Shown here: in pieces, positions 19,304 through 28,107 of the stretch | Numbering within the stretch: the stretch's first letter is position 1 | How the letters are laid out: each line of letters opens with the position of its first letter | Assembly (NCBI RefSeq): GCF_018881835.1 | Contig: NZ_JACVPO010000002.1 | Coordinates: 434,001-498,000 of the forward strand | Length of the DNA: 64,000 nucleotides | Reading direction: 5' to 3' | Origin: Polynucleobacter hallstattensis | GTDB taxonomy: Bacteria; Pseudomonadota; Gammaproteobacteria; Burkholderiales; Burkholderiaceae | The notes under the pieces: generated by a model | Databases searched by the model: none | Seen by the model: the letters and a program-made list of their open reading frames with translations, nothing else | What the model was told of the DNA's origin: nothing | Position numbers and translations under genes: made by a program

Positions 19304-20632
19304 TTACCTCGCTTGACTCGTAGTGCTATTTTTTCTCTCAACTAGAGAGGCCATATATGCTGAAACAACAAACAACAGTGCTTCGATAAAAAAGACGCTG
19401 GAGTATGCAAAAGCAGGATTGGTGAAAATGGATCTCGCTAAATCACTAGCCCCAGCACCAATTAATCCACCCAAGCCAAAGGCAATGGCTTGCGCACCAC
19501 CCCAAAGCCCAATGCGCACACCCTCTTTGCCTGCTCCACCCACTACCGCTAATCGCATCATGGAGGCAATCGCTGCAATTGAAAAAGCGCCATTTGCTAA
19601 GCCAAGCAAAAATACGTTCGGCTTTAATGGCCAGTCACCTTCTATCAAACCAGCTAGAACCAATCCAAACATGGCCAATGCAGAAGCAAGACAGCCATAA
19701 ATCATCCATGAACGGAGTGAACCAAAATATTTGCGCAATCGACTCGATCCACAGACGGCGACCAATAACATTCCGGTCAACACACCAGCATGCTGAATAC
19801 CCGATAGACTGGTTGTCTCACCCAAGGTGTATTTAAAAACCATTCCTGCAAATGGTTCCAGAATTAAATCCTGTGCACTAAATGCCAGCATCGACAAAAA
19901 GATAAAGATCGTAAATCGCTTGGTATCTGGATCAGCCAAAATATCACTTAAGGCTTTTTTGAAGGGGACTTTTTTATCTTTCTTCGCTCTACTATTTTGT
20001 AGATCATGACCCTCTAGCTTGAACAGGGCTGCAAAAGAAAGTGCCATAGCAGACAGAGAGATGATGCCGGAGATCAAGATCACTTTTTCTGGTTCATACG
20101 GATCTAAAAATTTTCCAGCAATACCGCTCGTCATGGCAAAACCAAAAATCATCATGAGCCATACAGTTGTAGCAGCAGCCGCTCTGCGCTCGTCGCTGAC
20201 ACCCTTCGCTAGCAGTGCCAGCAAGGATGTACCACTCATACTGACGCCAACACCAATAAAGAAGAAAGCAACAATCGCTGAGGCAATGCCTAAGAGAAGA
20301 TGCACCCCCATTAACGTTGTTGCGATAGCAGCACCAAATCCGCCTAAGGCTAATAAAGTAATTCCGCCCAATATCCAAGGCGTTTTCTTAGCCCCACTAT
20401 CGGACTCAAAGCCCATTCTTGGACGAATGACTTGTACAAAATAATGAATGGCCACTAAAAAGCCTGGGAGACTCGCTGGCAAGGCTAGCTCAACTACCAT
20501 GATTCGATTTAAGGTGGATGTCGTCATCACCACAATAGCCCCGATGCAAGCCTGTACAAGCCCTATGCGAACGATACTCAACCATCCGAATGTCGAAAGA
20601 TTTAATAGAGGTTGACTAATTGCGATACTCAT
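19304..20632 (-). CDS. PucC/BCD-family major facilitator protein (between bchG and bchP)
   Basis: Polytopic protein of 442 aa of the PucC/LhaA family, which assists assembly of light-harvesting complexes or bacteriochlorophyll delivery. About 12 helices are visible, with the family segment LNRIMVVELALPASLPGFLVAIHY near the start. It matches the position of R. capsulatus ORF427/428 between bchG and bchP. It overlaps the bchG stop by one base (TAATG). A second family member (lhaA) lies at 26677. Confidence 0.9.
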   Translation of the reverse strand: MSIAISQPLLNLSTFGWLSIVRIGLVQACIGAIVVMTTSTLNRIMVVELALPASLPGFLVAIHYFVQVIRPRMGFESDSGAKKTPWILGGITLLALGGFGAAIATTLMGVHLLLGIASAIVAFFFIGVGVSMSGTSLLALLAKGVSDERRAAAATTVWLMMIFGFAMTSGIAGKFLDPYEPEKVILISGIISLSAMALSFAALFKLEGHDLQNSRAKKDKKVPFKKALSDILADPDTKRFTIFIFLSMLAFSAQDLILEPFAGMVFKYTLGETTSLSGIQHAGVLTGMLLVAVCGSSRLRKYFGSLRSWMIYGCLASALAMFGLVLAGLIEGDWPLKPNVFLLGLANGAFSIAAIASMMRLAVVGGAGKEGVRIGLWGGAQAIAFGLGGLIGAGASDLARSIFTNPAFAYSSVFFIEALLFVVSAYMASLVERKNSTTSQAR

Positions 20633-21510
20633 TAGCTATCCATCCCCATCACTGCAAAAGCAGAAACCATCATTCCAGTAACCAAGACAGGCACTCCAAA
20701 GCCGCTATAAAAAAGTGCTTTCTCTATGGGCCGCTTTAAAAAATCCCTTAATAAAATCACTTGCGCTACGATCAGTAGGCCAATGACTAAGGCATACATT
20801 TCCTTATTCCAAGATAGCAGCAGGCATAGCACCACTACCTGCGGAATCAACATGAATGCAGCTGCAACTTGCGCTGCTCTTTTGGCCCCGAGTTGCACAG
20901 GCAAGGAGCGCACTCCCATTTGCCGATCACCCTCAATCGCCTTAAAGTCATTTAAAGTCATGATGCCGTGAGCACTTGCACTGTAAAGGCCGGCAAGTAT
21001 TAGCGATGGTTTATTTGGCATTAAGCCGCCTGAGAGCAAGGTAGCTCCGGTAACCCATGCCAAACCTTCGTAACTAATTCCGCACGCAAGATTTCCAAGC
21101 CAACCATTATTTTTAAAGCGAATTGGCGGCATGCTGTAGAGCCATGCAAGCACTAAGGCTAATAAGGTTGCGGCAAATCCAATCGGACCCAAATAACTTC
21201 CCACCCAAATGGAAATCAAAGACCATAGGATCGCAATGTATAAACCCCAACGACCAGGTATGCGACCAGAGGGTATTGGACGCATGGGCTCATTGATCGC
21301 ATCTACGTGTCGATCAAACCAATCATTGACCGCCTGACTAGAAGCGCAAACTAGTGGGCCAGTCAGGGCCAGTCCAACAAGAAAAATCGGTAAATTGTCA
21401 GCAATTTTTTCACTGCCAGTGATTGATCCACAAGCGAAGGCCCACATTGGCGGAAACCAAGTGATGGGCTTTAAAAGCGTCAAAATTGCTTTAGGATCAG
21501 GCAGATTCAT
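20632..21510 (-). CDS. bchG: Bacteriochlorophyll a synthase (UbiA-type prenyltransferase)
   Basis: Attaches the geranylgeranyl or phytyl tail to bacteriochlorophyllide a in the membrane. The UbiA-family Asp motif NDWFDRHVDAINEP and a second YSASAHGIMTLNDFKAIEGD are visible. The frame is open from a TTG at 21546, but the ATG at 21510 (292 aa) gives the expected N-terminus (LLKPITWFPPMWAF) and puts the PpsR-type palindrome at 21537-21563 upstream of the gene. No strong Shine-Dalgarno is seen at either start. Confidence 0.95.
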   Translation of the reverse strand: MNLPDPKAILTLLKPITWFPPMWAFACGSITGSEKIADNLPIFLVGLALTGPLVCASSQAVNDWFDRHVDAINEPMRPIPSGRIPGRWGLYIAILWSLISIWVGSYLGPIGFAATLLALVLAWLYSMPPIRFKNNGWLGNLACGISYEGLAWVTGATLLSGGLMPNKPSLILAGLYSASAHGIMTLNDFKAIEGDRQMGVRSLPVQLGAKRAAQVAAAFMLIPQVVVLCLLLSWNKEMYALVIGLLIVAQVILLRDFLKRPIEKALFYSGFGVPVLVTGMMVSAFAVMGMDS

Positions 21511-21536
21511 GTAAATGATTTTGTCATTGACATTTA

Positions 21537-21597
21537 AAAGTGTCAATTAAATTTGACACTTTTATCGCCTGTTTTTACAAGTGAAAACCCTTATAGA
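21537..21597 (-). promoter_or_regulatory. bchG promoter region: PpsR palindrome plus AGGG box
   Basis: TGTCAATTAAATTTGACA (21541-21558) matches the canonical PpsR/CrtJ site TGT-N12-ACA, including the inner CA/TG, and lies in a longer perfect palindrome with 11-base arms (21537-21547 and 21553-21563). Upstream on the minus strand an AGGG (21588-21591) is followed by 21 bases, then a -10-like GATAAA, then 2 bases and the palindrome. This layout is shared with bchC, bchF and bchI. PpsR binding is inferred; the gene for PpsR is at 37952. Confidence 0.75.
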
Positions 21598-21624
21598 ACA
21601 GCACTTAGGAGAAAAAAGAGGGGT

Positions 21625-22566
21625 TTAGGCCGCCCTGAGAAGCTCTTTTGGGAGGGAAAAATTCACTGTTTCTTCAATTCCCTGGAGTGGTGAAACAGTT
21701 CCACTGGAAAATAGGCCAATAGCCTCAACGATTTGGGCTGTTAATGCCTCTGGAGCGGAGGCCCCTGCTGTTACACCAATATTACGAATCCCATCAAACC
21801 ACTGCTTTTGAAGTTGTGAGGGGTCATCCACTAAATAGGCTGGCACATTCATGCTTTCAGCAAGCTCTTGAAGACGCTTAGAGTTAGAACTGTTTGGACT
21901 ACCTACTACCACCACTAAATCCACCTGCGGAACCATTGCTTTAACTGCATCTTGACGATTCTGAGTGGCATAGCAAATATCTTGGCGTTTTGGTGCATGA
22001 ATATTGGGGAACTTTTCCACTAATGCTTTGGTGATTTCTTGCGTTTCATCAACCGATAAAGTCGTTTGAGTGACGTAAGCTATCAGCTCATCTTCTTCAA
22101 AGTCAAGCTGAGCGACATCTTGCACGCACTCAATCAAATAGATTGAAGAGTCTATCTGGCCCATCGTACCCTCAACCTCTGGGTGACCACGATGTCCAAT
22201 CATGATGATTTGATATCCACGCTCTTTTAAGCGGACTACTTCGGCATGCACCTTAGCAACCAGAGGACAGGTGGCATCAAATACCTTGAATTGACGATTA
22301 TTCGCTTCCATCCTGACAGCCTGCGAAACTCCATGCGCACTAAAAATCAGAATAGCGCCCTGAGAAACATGCTCCAATTGATTAATGAAGACTACGCCGC
22401 GAGATTCGAAATCTTTAACAACATAGGCGTTGTGAATGATTTCATGTCGAACATATATGGGGGCACCATAAATTCTGAGAGCCTCCTCAACTATCAAAAT
22501 AGCCCTTTCAACTCCGGCACAAAAACCGCGAGGTTGAGCTAAGAAAATAGTTTTTTTTGAAAGCAT
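21625..22566 (-). CDS. ispH: 4-hydroxy-3-methylbut-2-enyl diphosphate reductase
   Basis: Fe-S enzyme of the last MEP step, giving IPP and DMAPP. The 313-aa protein has the three cluster cysteines in PRGFCAGVERA, DATCPLVAKVHAE and DICYATQNRQ, and the GHRGHPEVEG segment. The frame extends to a TTG at 22608 inside puhE, but the ATG at 22566 places the family N-terminus at its usual position, 11 bp after the puhE stop. It closes the bchF-puhE operon. A second ispH outside the window is likely but unproven. Confidence 0.95.
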   Translation of the reverse strand: MLSKKTIFLAQPRGFCAGVERAILIVEEALRIYGAPIYVRHEIIHNAYVVKDFESRGVVFINQLEHVSQGAILIFSAHGVSQAVRMEANNRQFKVFDATCPLVAKVHAEVVRLKERGYQIIMIGHRGHPEVEGTMGQIDSSIYLIECVQDVAQLDFEEDELIAYVTQTTLSVDETQEITKALVEKFPNIHAPKRQDICYATQNRQDAVKAMVPQVDLVVVVGSPNSSNSKRLQELAESMNVPAYLVDDPSQLQKQWFDGIRNIGVTAGASAPEALTAQIVEAIGLFSSGTVSPLQGIEETVNFSLPKELLRAA

Positions 22567-22577
22567 ATTCAAATCAA

Positions 22578-23336
22578 TTAGTGATTTTTTTTGTAACCCC
22601 ACTTCCAAAGCAGCTCACTTGGAAACGGCAGAATTAAAAAGAGATGCTCTAATAAACCAAGAGCCAATAGGGTTCCTAGCAAGGCATATGAGGCCCTATC
22701 AAAGGGAGAAGAATCCACTCCAGCACTAGACCAAATCAGAATCAATATCATCACAGAAACCAAAACAGAAAATGGCATCAGGAAGTTCATTGCCCTGCGT
22801 CTGAAATAGGTAACCAAATACTGAAGATGCTGTGGCAAGAAAGATTCATTGAAATTAAGAACGCCTAAGAAGATATTAATCTTCGTACTTTGGCGCATAC
22901 CCCATAGAATGACAAAGGTCCAAAATCCAGTTTGATTCACGGAGTCTAAATTAATGAAAAATAGAATCGCTCCTAAGCTGAGCAATGCCAGCTCATGATA
23001 ATTAATCGTCTGAAATGCGTACCAAGCTCTTGTCATAGGGCTAAGTCCACTGGGACACTCTGAACGTCGTGATCCAGTGATGTAGCCCAAAAGAAAGGCC
23101 AGCTCTTGCCAACCCCAAATGATGATTGCGCAAGTAAATGAGCAATAAGCACCAGCAATCGTCGCCTGCTGACTAGAGATAGACAAGCCCCAAAAGGCGA
23201 GCAATAAAACTCCAATCGAGGCTATGAATATAGATTTAAAAAAACGCTTTGGAAGGCTATGCACCTTCAAGATAAGCCCTGTGCTAAACCACCATATAAA
23301 GACGGTGAATATCAGCGGGCTTATCCAGAAATACAT
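22578..23336 (-). CDS. puhE: Photosynthetic complex assembly protein PuhE
   Basis: Membrane protein of 252 aa with about seven hydrophobic segments. The conserved SRRSECPSGLSPMTRAWYAFQTINYHE-like loop (about 100-125) is typical of PuhE, which modulates bacteriochlorophyll production and reaction-centre assembly in Rhodobacter. It lies 6 bp after acsF in the usual puhABC-acsF-puhE order. Confidence 0.92.
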   Translation of the reverse strand: MYFWISPLIFTVFIWWFSTGLILKVHSLPKRFFKSIFIASIGVLLLAFWGLSISSQQATIAGAYCSFTCAIIIWGWQELAFLLGYITGSRRSECPSGLSPMTRAWYAFQTINYHELALLSLGAILFFINLDSVNQTGFWTFVILWGMRQSTKINIFLGVLNFNESFLPQHLQYLVTYFRRRAMNFLMPFSVLVSVMILILIWSSAGVDSSPFDRASYALLGTLLALGLLEHLFLILPFPSELLWKWGYKKNH

Positions 23337-23342
23337 ATTGAA

Positions 23343-24419
23343 TTACCAAACGGGTGCCATGCGAATATCGCTCGGTAATTCATTCGGAACTACGGGCAGC
23401 ATGTAAAGACGCAAGAAGGTAGCGGTAGCTGCAATTGCTAGAGCACCTCGTTTGATAGCTGAGAAAACACCACCCACCCGCTTCAAATAATCTACCTCAT
23501 CTGAAATTTTTCTCAGCTTTTCAAAGCACTCCCAAATTCTTGGATCATCTAAATTAATAGTGAAAGGAAAAACCTGCTTAGTAATATCAGAAGTAATTTC
23601 TAGTACCTTACGGTCGTAGTCTGTTGGCGATACTCCAAGCGCTTTATGAAACTCAGGCCTAGAATGATCACGCACATACATCGTTGCGTATACCGCCAAT
23701 AAGAAAAAACGAATCCACAGTCGATTGCCGCCATCAAGTAACTTAGGCGTAGAGCGCATTAATAAGGCAAAGGCTTCACCATGCCGGAATTCATCATTAC
23801 ACCATTTCTCAAACCAGAGAAAAATCGGATGGAAGCGTAATTCTGGCTTGTTTTGAATAATTCGATAAATCGTGATGTAGCGTGCGTAGCCGATTTTTTC
23901 AGATAAGTAGGTTGCGTAGAAAATAAACTTTGGCTTAAAGAAAGTATATTTTTTTGTACGAGCTAAAAATCCTAGATCAACCCCAATACCAAAATCTTTG
24001 AGCCATTGATTAATAAAACCGGCATGTCTACTCTCATCACGAGCCATGTATGAGAACAAGTCTTTTAAGTCAGGATTCTTAATTGACTTTTTAATTTCTG
24101 AATAGAGAACACAGCCCGAGAACTCTGAAGTAATCGAGCTAATCAAGAAATCTAAAAACTCTTGATACAAACCTTCTGGTAAGTGGGAGTAGTCTTTAGA
24201 CATATCTTCGGGACGCTGAAAGTGAGCCTGATTAATATCTAATTCAAATTCTTGCATGAGCTTATCCCACTCTGGCTTTACTGAGCTGATATCAAAACGA
24301 TCCATCTCATCAAAATCGGTGGTGTAGAACCGGGGACTTAAGATCGTACTTTCTAATGCGCGATCAGTTGATTCATTAATGGGGCGAACCGCTTCCATGG
24401 TGGGGGCATTAGCGCTCAT
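23343..24419 (-). CDS. acsF: Mg-protoporphyrin IX monomethyl ester oxidative cyclase
   Basis: Di-iron, O2-dependent enzyme that forms ring E of protochlorophyllide. The 358-aa protein has the two diiron motifs DESRHAGF and [11 protein letters not shown] (ExxH each) plus upstream Glu ligands. No bchE (anaerobic cyclase) occurs in the window, so pigment synthesis here should need oxygen. It overlaps orf117 by 4 bp (ATGA), implying translational coupling. Betaproteobacterial AcsF of the Rubrivivax type is reported to work without Ycf54 or BciE. Confidence 0.97.
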   Translation of the reverse strand: MSANAPTMEAVRPINESTDRALESTILSPRFYTTDFDEMDRFDISSVKPEWDKLMQEFELDINQAHFQRPEDMSKDYSHLPEGLYQEFLDFLISSITSEFSGCVLYSEIKKSIKNPDLKDLFSYMARDESRHAGFINQWLKDFGIGVDLGFLARTKKYTFFKPKFIFYATYLSEKIGYARYITIYRIIQNKPELRFHPIFLWFEKWCNDEFRHGEAFALLMRSTPKLLDGGNRLWIRFFLLAVYATMYVRDHSRPEFHKALGVSPTDYDRKVLEITSDITKQVFPFTINLDDPRIWECFEKLRKISDEVDYLKRVGGVFSAIKRGALAIAATATFLRLYMLPVVPNELPSDIRMAPVW

Positions 24420-24769
24420 ACTTCAATACCTTTAGTCACAATAAGGGGTTGGGTGTGCACTACTGGGCGCACTCTGGGATATTTTTTTGCTTGACTGAAT
24501 CGGGTAGTTGAAAAGCTGACTTCGTATAACAAGGTAATTTCGAGTCTTGCAGTCAGATATACCCAAAAACGTGACAACCAACTAGCCTTAGAAACAGTTG
24601 CTGTTCTTTGGTAGCTCAATACTTCACCAAAAGGGAGCTCCACAATCGGATCATGGACTAACACCTGATCTCCTGGGCCGACTTGAATACCGTCAAGATC
24701 CACATGGGCATATAGGTACTCTGAAGTATTGGACATATCTACAGAACATTTGACCAGCTGTTTAGACAT
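24416..24769 (-). CDS. Conserved hypothetical protein between puhC and acsF
   Basis: Soluble protein of 117 aa with no signal peptide and no membrane helix; function not recognised. It is locked between puhC (1-base TAATG overlap) and acsF (4-base ATGA overlap), so it must be made with both. A hydrophobic/aromatic centre ([20 protein letters not shown]) suggests a beta-rich fold. It shows no obvious Ycf54 or BciE motif. A part in cyclase function or reaction-centre assembly is inferred from coupling only. Confidence 0.8.
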   Translation of the reverse strand: MSKQLVKCSVDMSNTSEYLYAHVDLDGIQVGPGDQVLVHDPIVELPFGEVLSYQRTATVSKASWLSRFWVYLTARLEITLLYEVSFSTTRFSQAKKYPRVRPVVHTQPLIVTKGIEV

Positions 24770-25215
24770 TATTGCCCCGCGCTATTTAAAAATGCAGCAA
24801 ACTGCGCTGCGTTATCTCGACCAAATGATTCCAAATCAATGCGATTGCCTGTTGCTAGATCTACTAAAGTCAACCTACCATCAGATCGACTACTCAATTC
24901 AAATGCATCATCGCTGGTAATTTGCTGAATACGACGCTCACGAGCCAACGCTCGCAAAATTCCTCTTACAAAACCAGCCTGACCTTCTACCTGTGCAATC
25001 ATTTTCCCATTAGAAGCTGATATAACCCCTACTGATCCATCAGGGAGATCCCTAAAAAACAGTGTTTTTTTCGCGATCACGCTGGCATCCGCCTGTGTTT
25101 CTGATTTGCCAGACTGAACGGTATTAGCTACCAGGAAAACTATCCCCGCCAAAAAAATGACTACAAACAGTGCAATGTAGTTTTGGATGCGGATAGTATT
25201 CATACGCAAAATCAT
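24769..25215 (-). CDS. puhC: Photosynthetic complex assembly protein PuhC
   Basis: Protein of 148 aa with one N-terminal membrane anchor (about residues 13-32) and a periplasmic domain containing FRDLPDGSVGVISASNG and GFVRGILRALARERR, both typical of PuhC, which helps organise RC-LH1. It overlaps puhB by 4 bp and orf117 by one base. Met5 is an alternative start. Confidence 0.92.
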   Translation of the reverse strand: MILRMNTIRIQNYIALFVVIFLAGIVFLVANTVQSGKSETQADASVIAKKTLFFRDLPDGSVGVISASNGKMIAQVEGQAGFVRGILRALARERRIQQITSDDAFELSSRSDGRLTLVDLATGNRIDLESFGRDNAAQFAAFLNSAGQ

Positions 25216-25892
25216 GCTGTCTCAGCCCTTGAATAAGGCGCATTCACCATCGATAGATTGTTTTGAGCGGCTTGAACTGACCTAGTAATGACATTATTCT
25301 GAGTAGCCCAAGCATCAACCAAAATTTTGGCTACTTCGGAGCAGTTGTTAATACACCGTAGAGTAGGCTGAGGACTAGCCCAATGGGATGGCCTTGAATG
25401 CGGCCATAAGTGAAATATCGCAATTTTTGTATCTTTGCTTAACTTGAGAGAAATATCTCCCGTACCCTGCTTAGTGACGCAGCAATCAGCCGACTCAATC
25501 ATCTTGAGGGGGAAATTGAAAGTCATATTCAGCACAATCCCAATCCGCATCACTACACGCTTGTTGGTAATAGTGTAGACCGCAGTGGATGCCATGAGAT
25601 AAGCAAGTAAGGCAACTAGAGATAAGCCAATGGCTGAAAAAATTGCAATCCTTAAGGAGGAGAAAAATATCGCACTGAAGGCTTCACCATCAGTAACCCC
25701 TGTAATAATCTGATAGAGCAAGATCAGGCCGAAATAAATCAATAGCCCTTTGAAATGAAACACTCGCAGAAGCATCGCCTTTACATCAGGCGAGCCCTGC
25801 CACAAAATACGTTCGCCCTCAGGTAACTTTTCTGGAAGTCCCAGCTCTGGCTCAAACTCATGCTCTGGACTACTAGGAATGTTCAGGCTCAT
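25212..25892 (-). CDS. puhB: Photosynthetic complex assembly protein PuhB
   Basis: Membrane protein of 226 aa that promotes reaction-centre assembly in Rhodobacter. An N-terminal LPEGERILWQGSPD segment and a PH-like domain with TITNKRVVMRIGIVLNMTFNFPLK (in parts) are visible around three helices. It overlaps puhA by 4 bp (ATGA) and puhC by 4 bp. Confidence 0.93.
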   Translation of the reverse strand: MSLNIPSSPEHEFEPELGLPEKLPEGERILWQGSPDVKAMLLRVFHFKGLLIYFGLILLYQIITGVTDGEAFSAIFFSSLRIAIFSAIGLSLVALLAYLMASTAVYTITNKRVVMRIGIVLNMTFNFPLKMIESADCCVTKQGTGDISLKLSKDTKIAIFHLWPHSRPSHWASPQPTLRCINNCSEVAKILVDAWATQNNVITRSVQAAQNNLSMVNAPYSRAETA

Positions 25893-26653
25893 ATTAGTGG
25901 CTCCTGACGATCAGGAGTCGCATACAGAGTGCCGGCGCCATAGTACGCCATGATCTTCTCTTCTTCCAGTAAAGTAATTTCCTCTGGATTCTTTGTTTTT
26001 GGCACAGCCGCAAACTGATCTGCAAGGATTGATGCTACTTGCACATCTTGCTTTCCAATACGTGAGAAATTGACAGGCAATAAGACTGCTGACCCTTTGA
26101 CATCAATCTCTAAATAACGGATTAGCATTTCCATATGATCAACCCAGACGTCTTTCACAACGCCAGCTTTATGACCATCTGCGCCAATAACGCTCAAGCC
26201 AATCGGATTAGTATCTTGCTTTGCAATTGCAAAATCATTTAGCTTCCTCAGCGGACGAATTCGCGCATGACCCTCTAGATCGTAATCAACATGATCAGCA
26301 CGGTTTGCATAGGAGCCTGGACCTACTCCTGCTAATAATGGATTGCCAATTGGAGCAATCGGTGCGCCATTCCACGGATGAATTGGCTCTGCTGAAAGCT
26401 GCTCTGTATCCGGCGGAGTTTCCAAGGGGGAGTAATAGGTTTTGCCGAATTCGGTGACATATTTCTTCGTCTTTGGCATACCTAAAATGCCATCTTCGCG
26501 TCGAACCTTGCCGAAGCGTTCGGTTTCAAGAGGGAAACCCTCTCTCTTCCCTTCTAATGTTAGGTATATCACTAAACCAACAAAAAAAAGTAGAAATAGA
26601 TAAAACGCTAATTGAGCGACATCTATATATTGTGTAATTGCACCAGTACCCAT
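25889..26653 (-). CDS. puhA: Photosynthetic reaction centre H subunit
   Basis: H subunit of the type-II reaction centre, 254 aa, with a single N-terminal transmembrane helix (about 10-30) and a cytoplasmic PRC-barrel domain. DFAIAKQDTNPIGLSVIGAD (about 145-165) followed by the WVDHMEMLIRYLEI strand matches family members. A strong Shine-Dalgarno (GGGAGAG) precedes the ATG. It lies 23 bp after lhaA, the widest gap in the operon's downstream part. Confidence 0.96.
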   Translation of the reverse strand: MGTGAITQYIDVAQLAFYLFLLFFVGLVIYLTLEGKREGFPLETERFGKVRREDGILGMPKTKKYVTEFGKTYYSPLETPPDTEQLSAEPIHPWNGAPIAPIGNPLLAGVGPGSYANRADHVDYDLEGHARIRPLRKLNDFAIAKQDTNPIGLSVIGADGHKAGVVKDVWVDHMEMLIRYLEIDVKGSAVLLPVNFSRIGKQDVQVASILADQFAAVPKTKNPEEITLLEEEKIMAYYGAGTLYATPDRQEPLI

Positions 26654-26676
26654 TTTTTCTCTCCCTCTTTAAAAAA

Positions 26677-28107
26677 CTAGCTTGGAAAATCTGCTAGGCC
26701 AAACTGACTCATTTTTGAAATCTCCAGGTTTCGCTTTTTGGCTACTAGTGGACCTAAGGCTATCAAAGTAATAAACAACAAATAAATCTCAATGTGATAA
26801 ACAAAGCTATACCCAGTGGCAGGGTTCATTAAGGCAGAACCAATTGCACCGCCCATCGCCAAATCCGAGACGAGATCACGAATGACTCCTCCCAATGACA
26901 TACCAATTCCAGAGCATGTTGCTGTTACCGCTCCCCAAGCGCCAATCACCATCCCAGTTTTATTCTCCTGATCCATACTCATGGCAATAGTGAGCGTACT
27001 CACTGCAAACAAGCCTCCACCAAAACCGATCAGAAGTGCGCCTAATCTAAAGAGATTGGGTGAACCTAATGGCTCTGAAAATATCACCATGGAGAAGGCA
27101 ATCAGCCCAAGCAGGAGGCCGGCTGCAGAAATTCTGTAGGCGTTATAGCCCTTGCTTAGCCAGCGTGCAGATAGCGTAAATGCCAGTAAAGATCCGCAGG
27201 CAATCAGCGCAGTCAAAAAGCTAGTAGCAGATACATCCAATAAGAGTATTTCTCCGCCATACGGCTCCAAGATAATGTCTTGCATGCTAAAGGCAGTAGT
27301 TCCGAGACCTAGCATGATGAGGAAGCGACGAACCTGTGGCGCCTTAATGAACTCACTCCAACTTTGTGAGAATTTGGGCTGAACAATAGAGGGCGCAGTA
27401 TTTTTAGGCTGCCTTGCTTCTTGCTTCCACAAGGCGAATAAATTGAGTAATAAGGTAATGAGTGCAACTCCCTGAATCACCTTAATTAGCTGAATCGGGC
27501 TAAATGGATCTAGAAAGACACTAAACATTACCCCGCTTAAGACCATACCAAAGAGCAGCATGACGTACATCATGGCAACTACACGCGGACGATTTTTTGC
27601 GTCCGCCAAATCTGTTGCAAGAGCTAAGCCAGCAGTTTGGGTAGTTTGCATTCCTGCGCCGACCAGTAAAAAAGCCAACGCACTGCCAAGGTAGCTAAAC
27701 CAAGCTGGCCAATGGGTATCTCCAGACAGAATGATGAGCGCAAAAGGCATGATGGCCAAGCCACCAAACTGCAACCAAGTTCCGATCCAAATATAAGGAA
27801 CTCTTCTCCAACCCAATATGGATCGATGGGTATCTGACTTATGGCCAATTAAGGCCCTAAATGGTGCAAATATGAGTGGGAGGGCAACCATTAAGGCTAC
27901 CATCCAAGCATCCATGTGTAACTCAACAATCATGACTCGGTTTAAGGTACCAACCAATAAAGCAGTAGCCATACCTACCGAAACTTGAAATAAAGATAGT
28001 CTTAAGAGGCGGCTTAGAGGTAAATCTGGGGTCGCCACGTCAGCAAAAGGCAGAAAGCGAGGATCAATCCTCGTCCATGTCTTAGCCATCTTTGACAGAT
28101 TGATCAT
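26677..28107 (-). CDS. lhaA: Light-harvesting 1 assembly protein LhaA (PucC family)
   Basis: Twelve-helix BCD-family protein of 476 aa required for LH1 assembly in Rhodobacter. The conserved LNRVMIVELHMDAWMVALM near the start and IGHKSDTHRSILGWRRVPYI loop are family marks. It overlaps bchM by 4 bp and precedes puhA, the canonical bchM-lhaA-puhA order. It is a paralogue of the gene at 19304. Confidence 0.94.
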   Translation of the reverse strand: MINLSKMAKTWTRIDPRFLPFADVATPDLPLSRLLRLSLFQVSVGMATALLVGTLNRVMIVELHMDAWMVALMVALPLIFAPFRALIGHKSDTHRSILGWRRVPYIWIGTWLQFGGLAIMPFALIILSGDTHWPAWFSYLGSALAFLLVGAGMQTTQTAGLALATDLADAKNRPRVVAMMYVMLLFGMVLSGVMFSVFLDPFSPIQLIKVIQGVALITLLLNLFALWKQEARQPKNTAPSIVQPKFSQSWSEFIKAPQVRRFLIMLGLGTTAFSMQDIILEPYGGEILLLDVSATSFLTALIACGSLLAFTLSARWLSKGYNAYRISAAGLLLGLIAFSMVIFSEPLGSPNLFRLGALLIGFGGGLFAVSTLTIAMSMDQENKTGMVIGAWGAVTATCSGIGMSLGGVIRDLVSDLAMGGAIGSALMNPATGYSFVYHIEIYLLFITLIALGPLVAKKRNLEISKMSQFGLADFPS

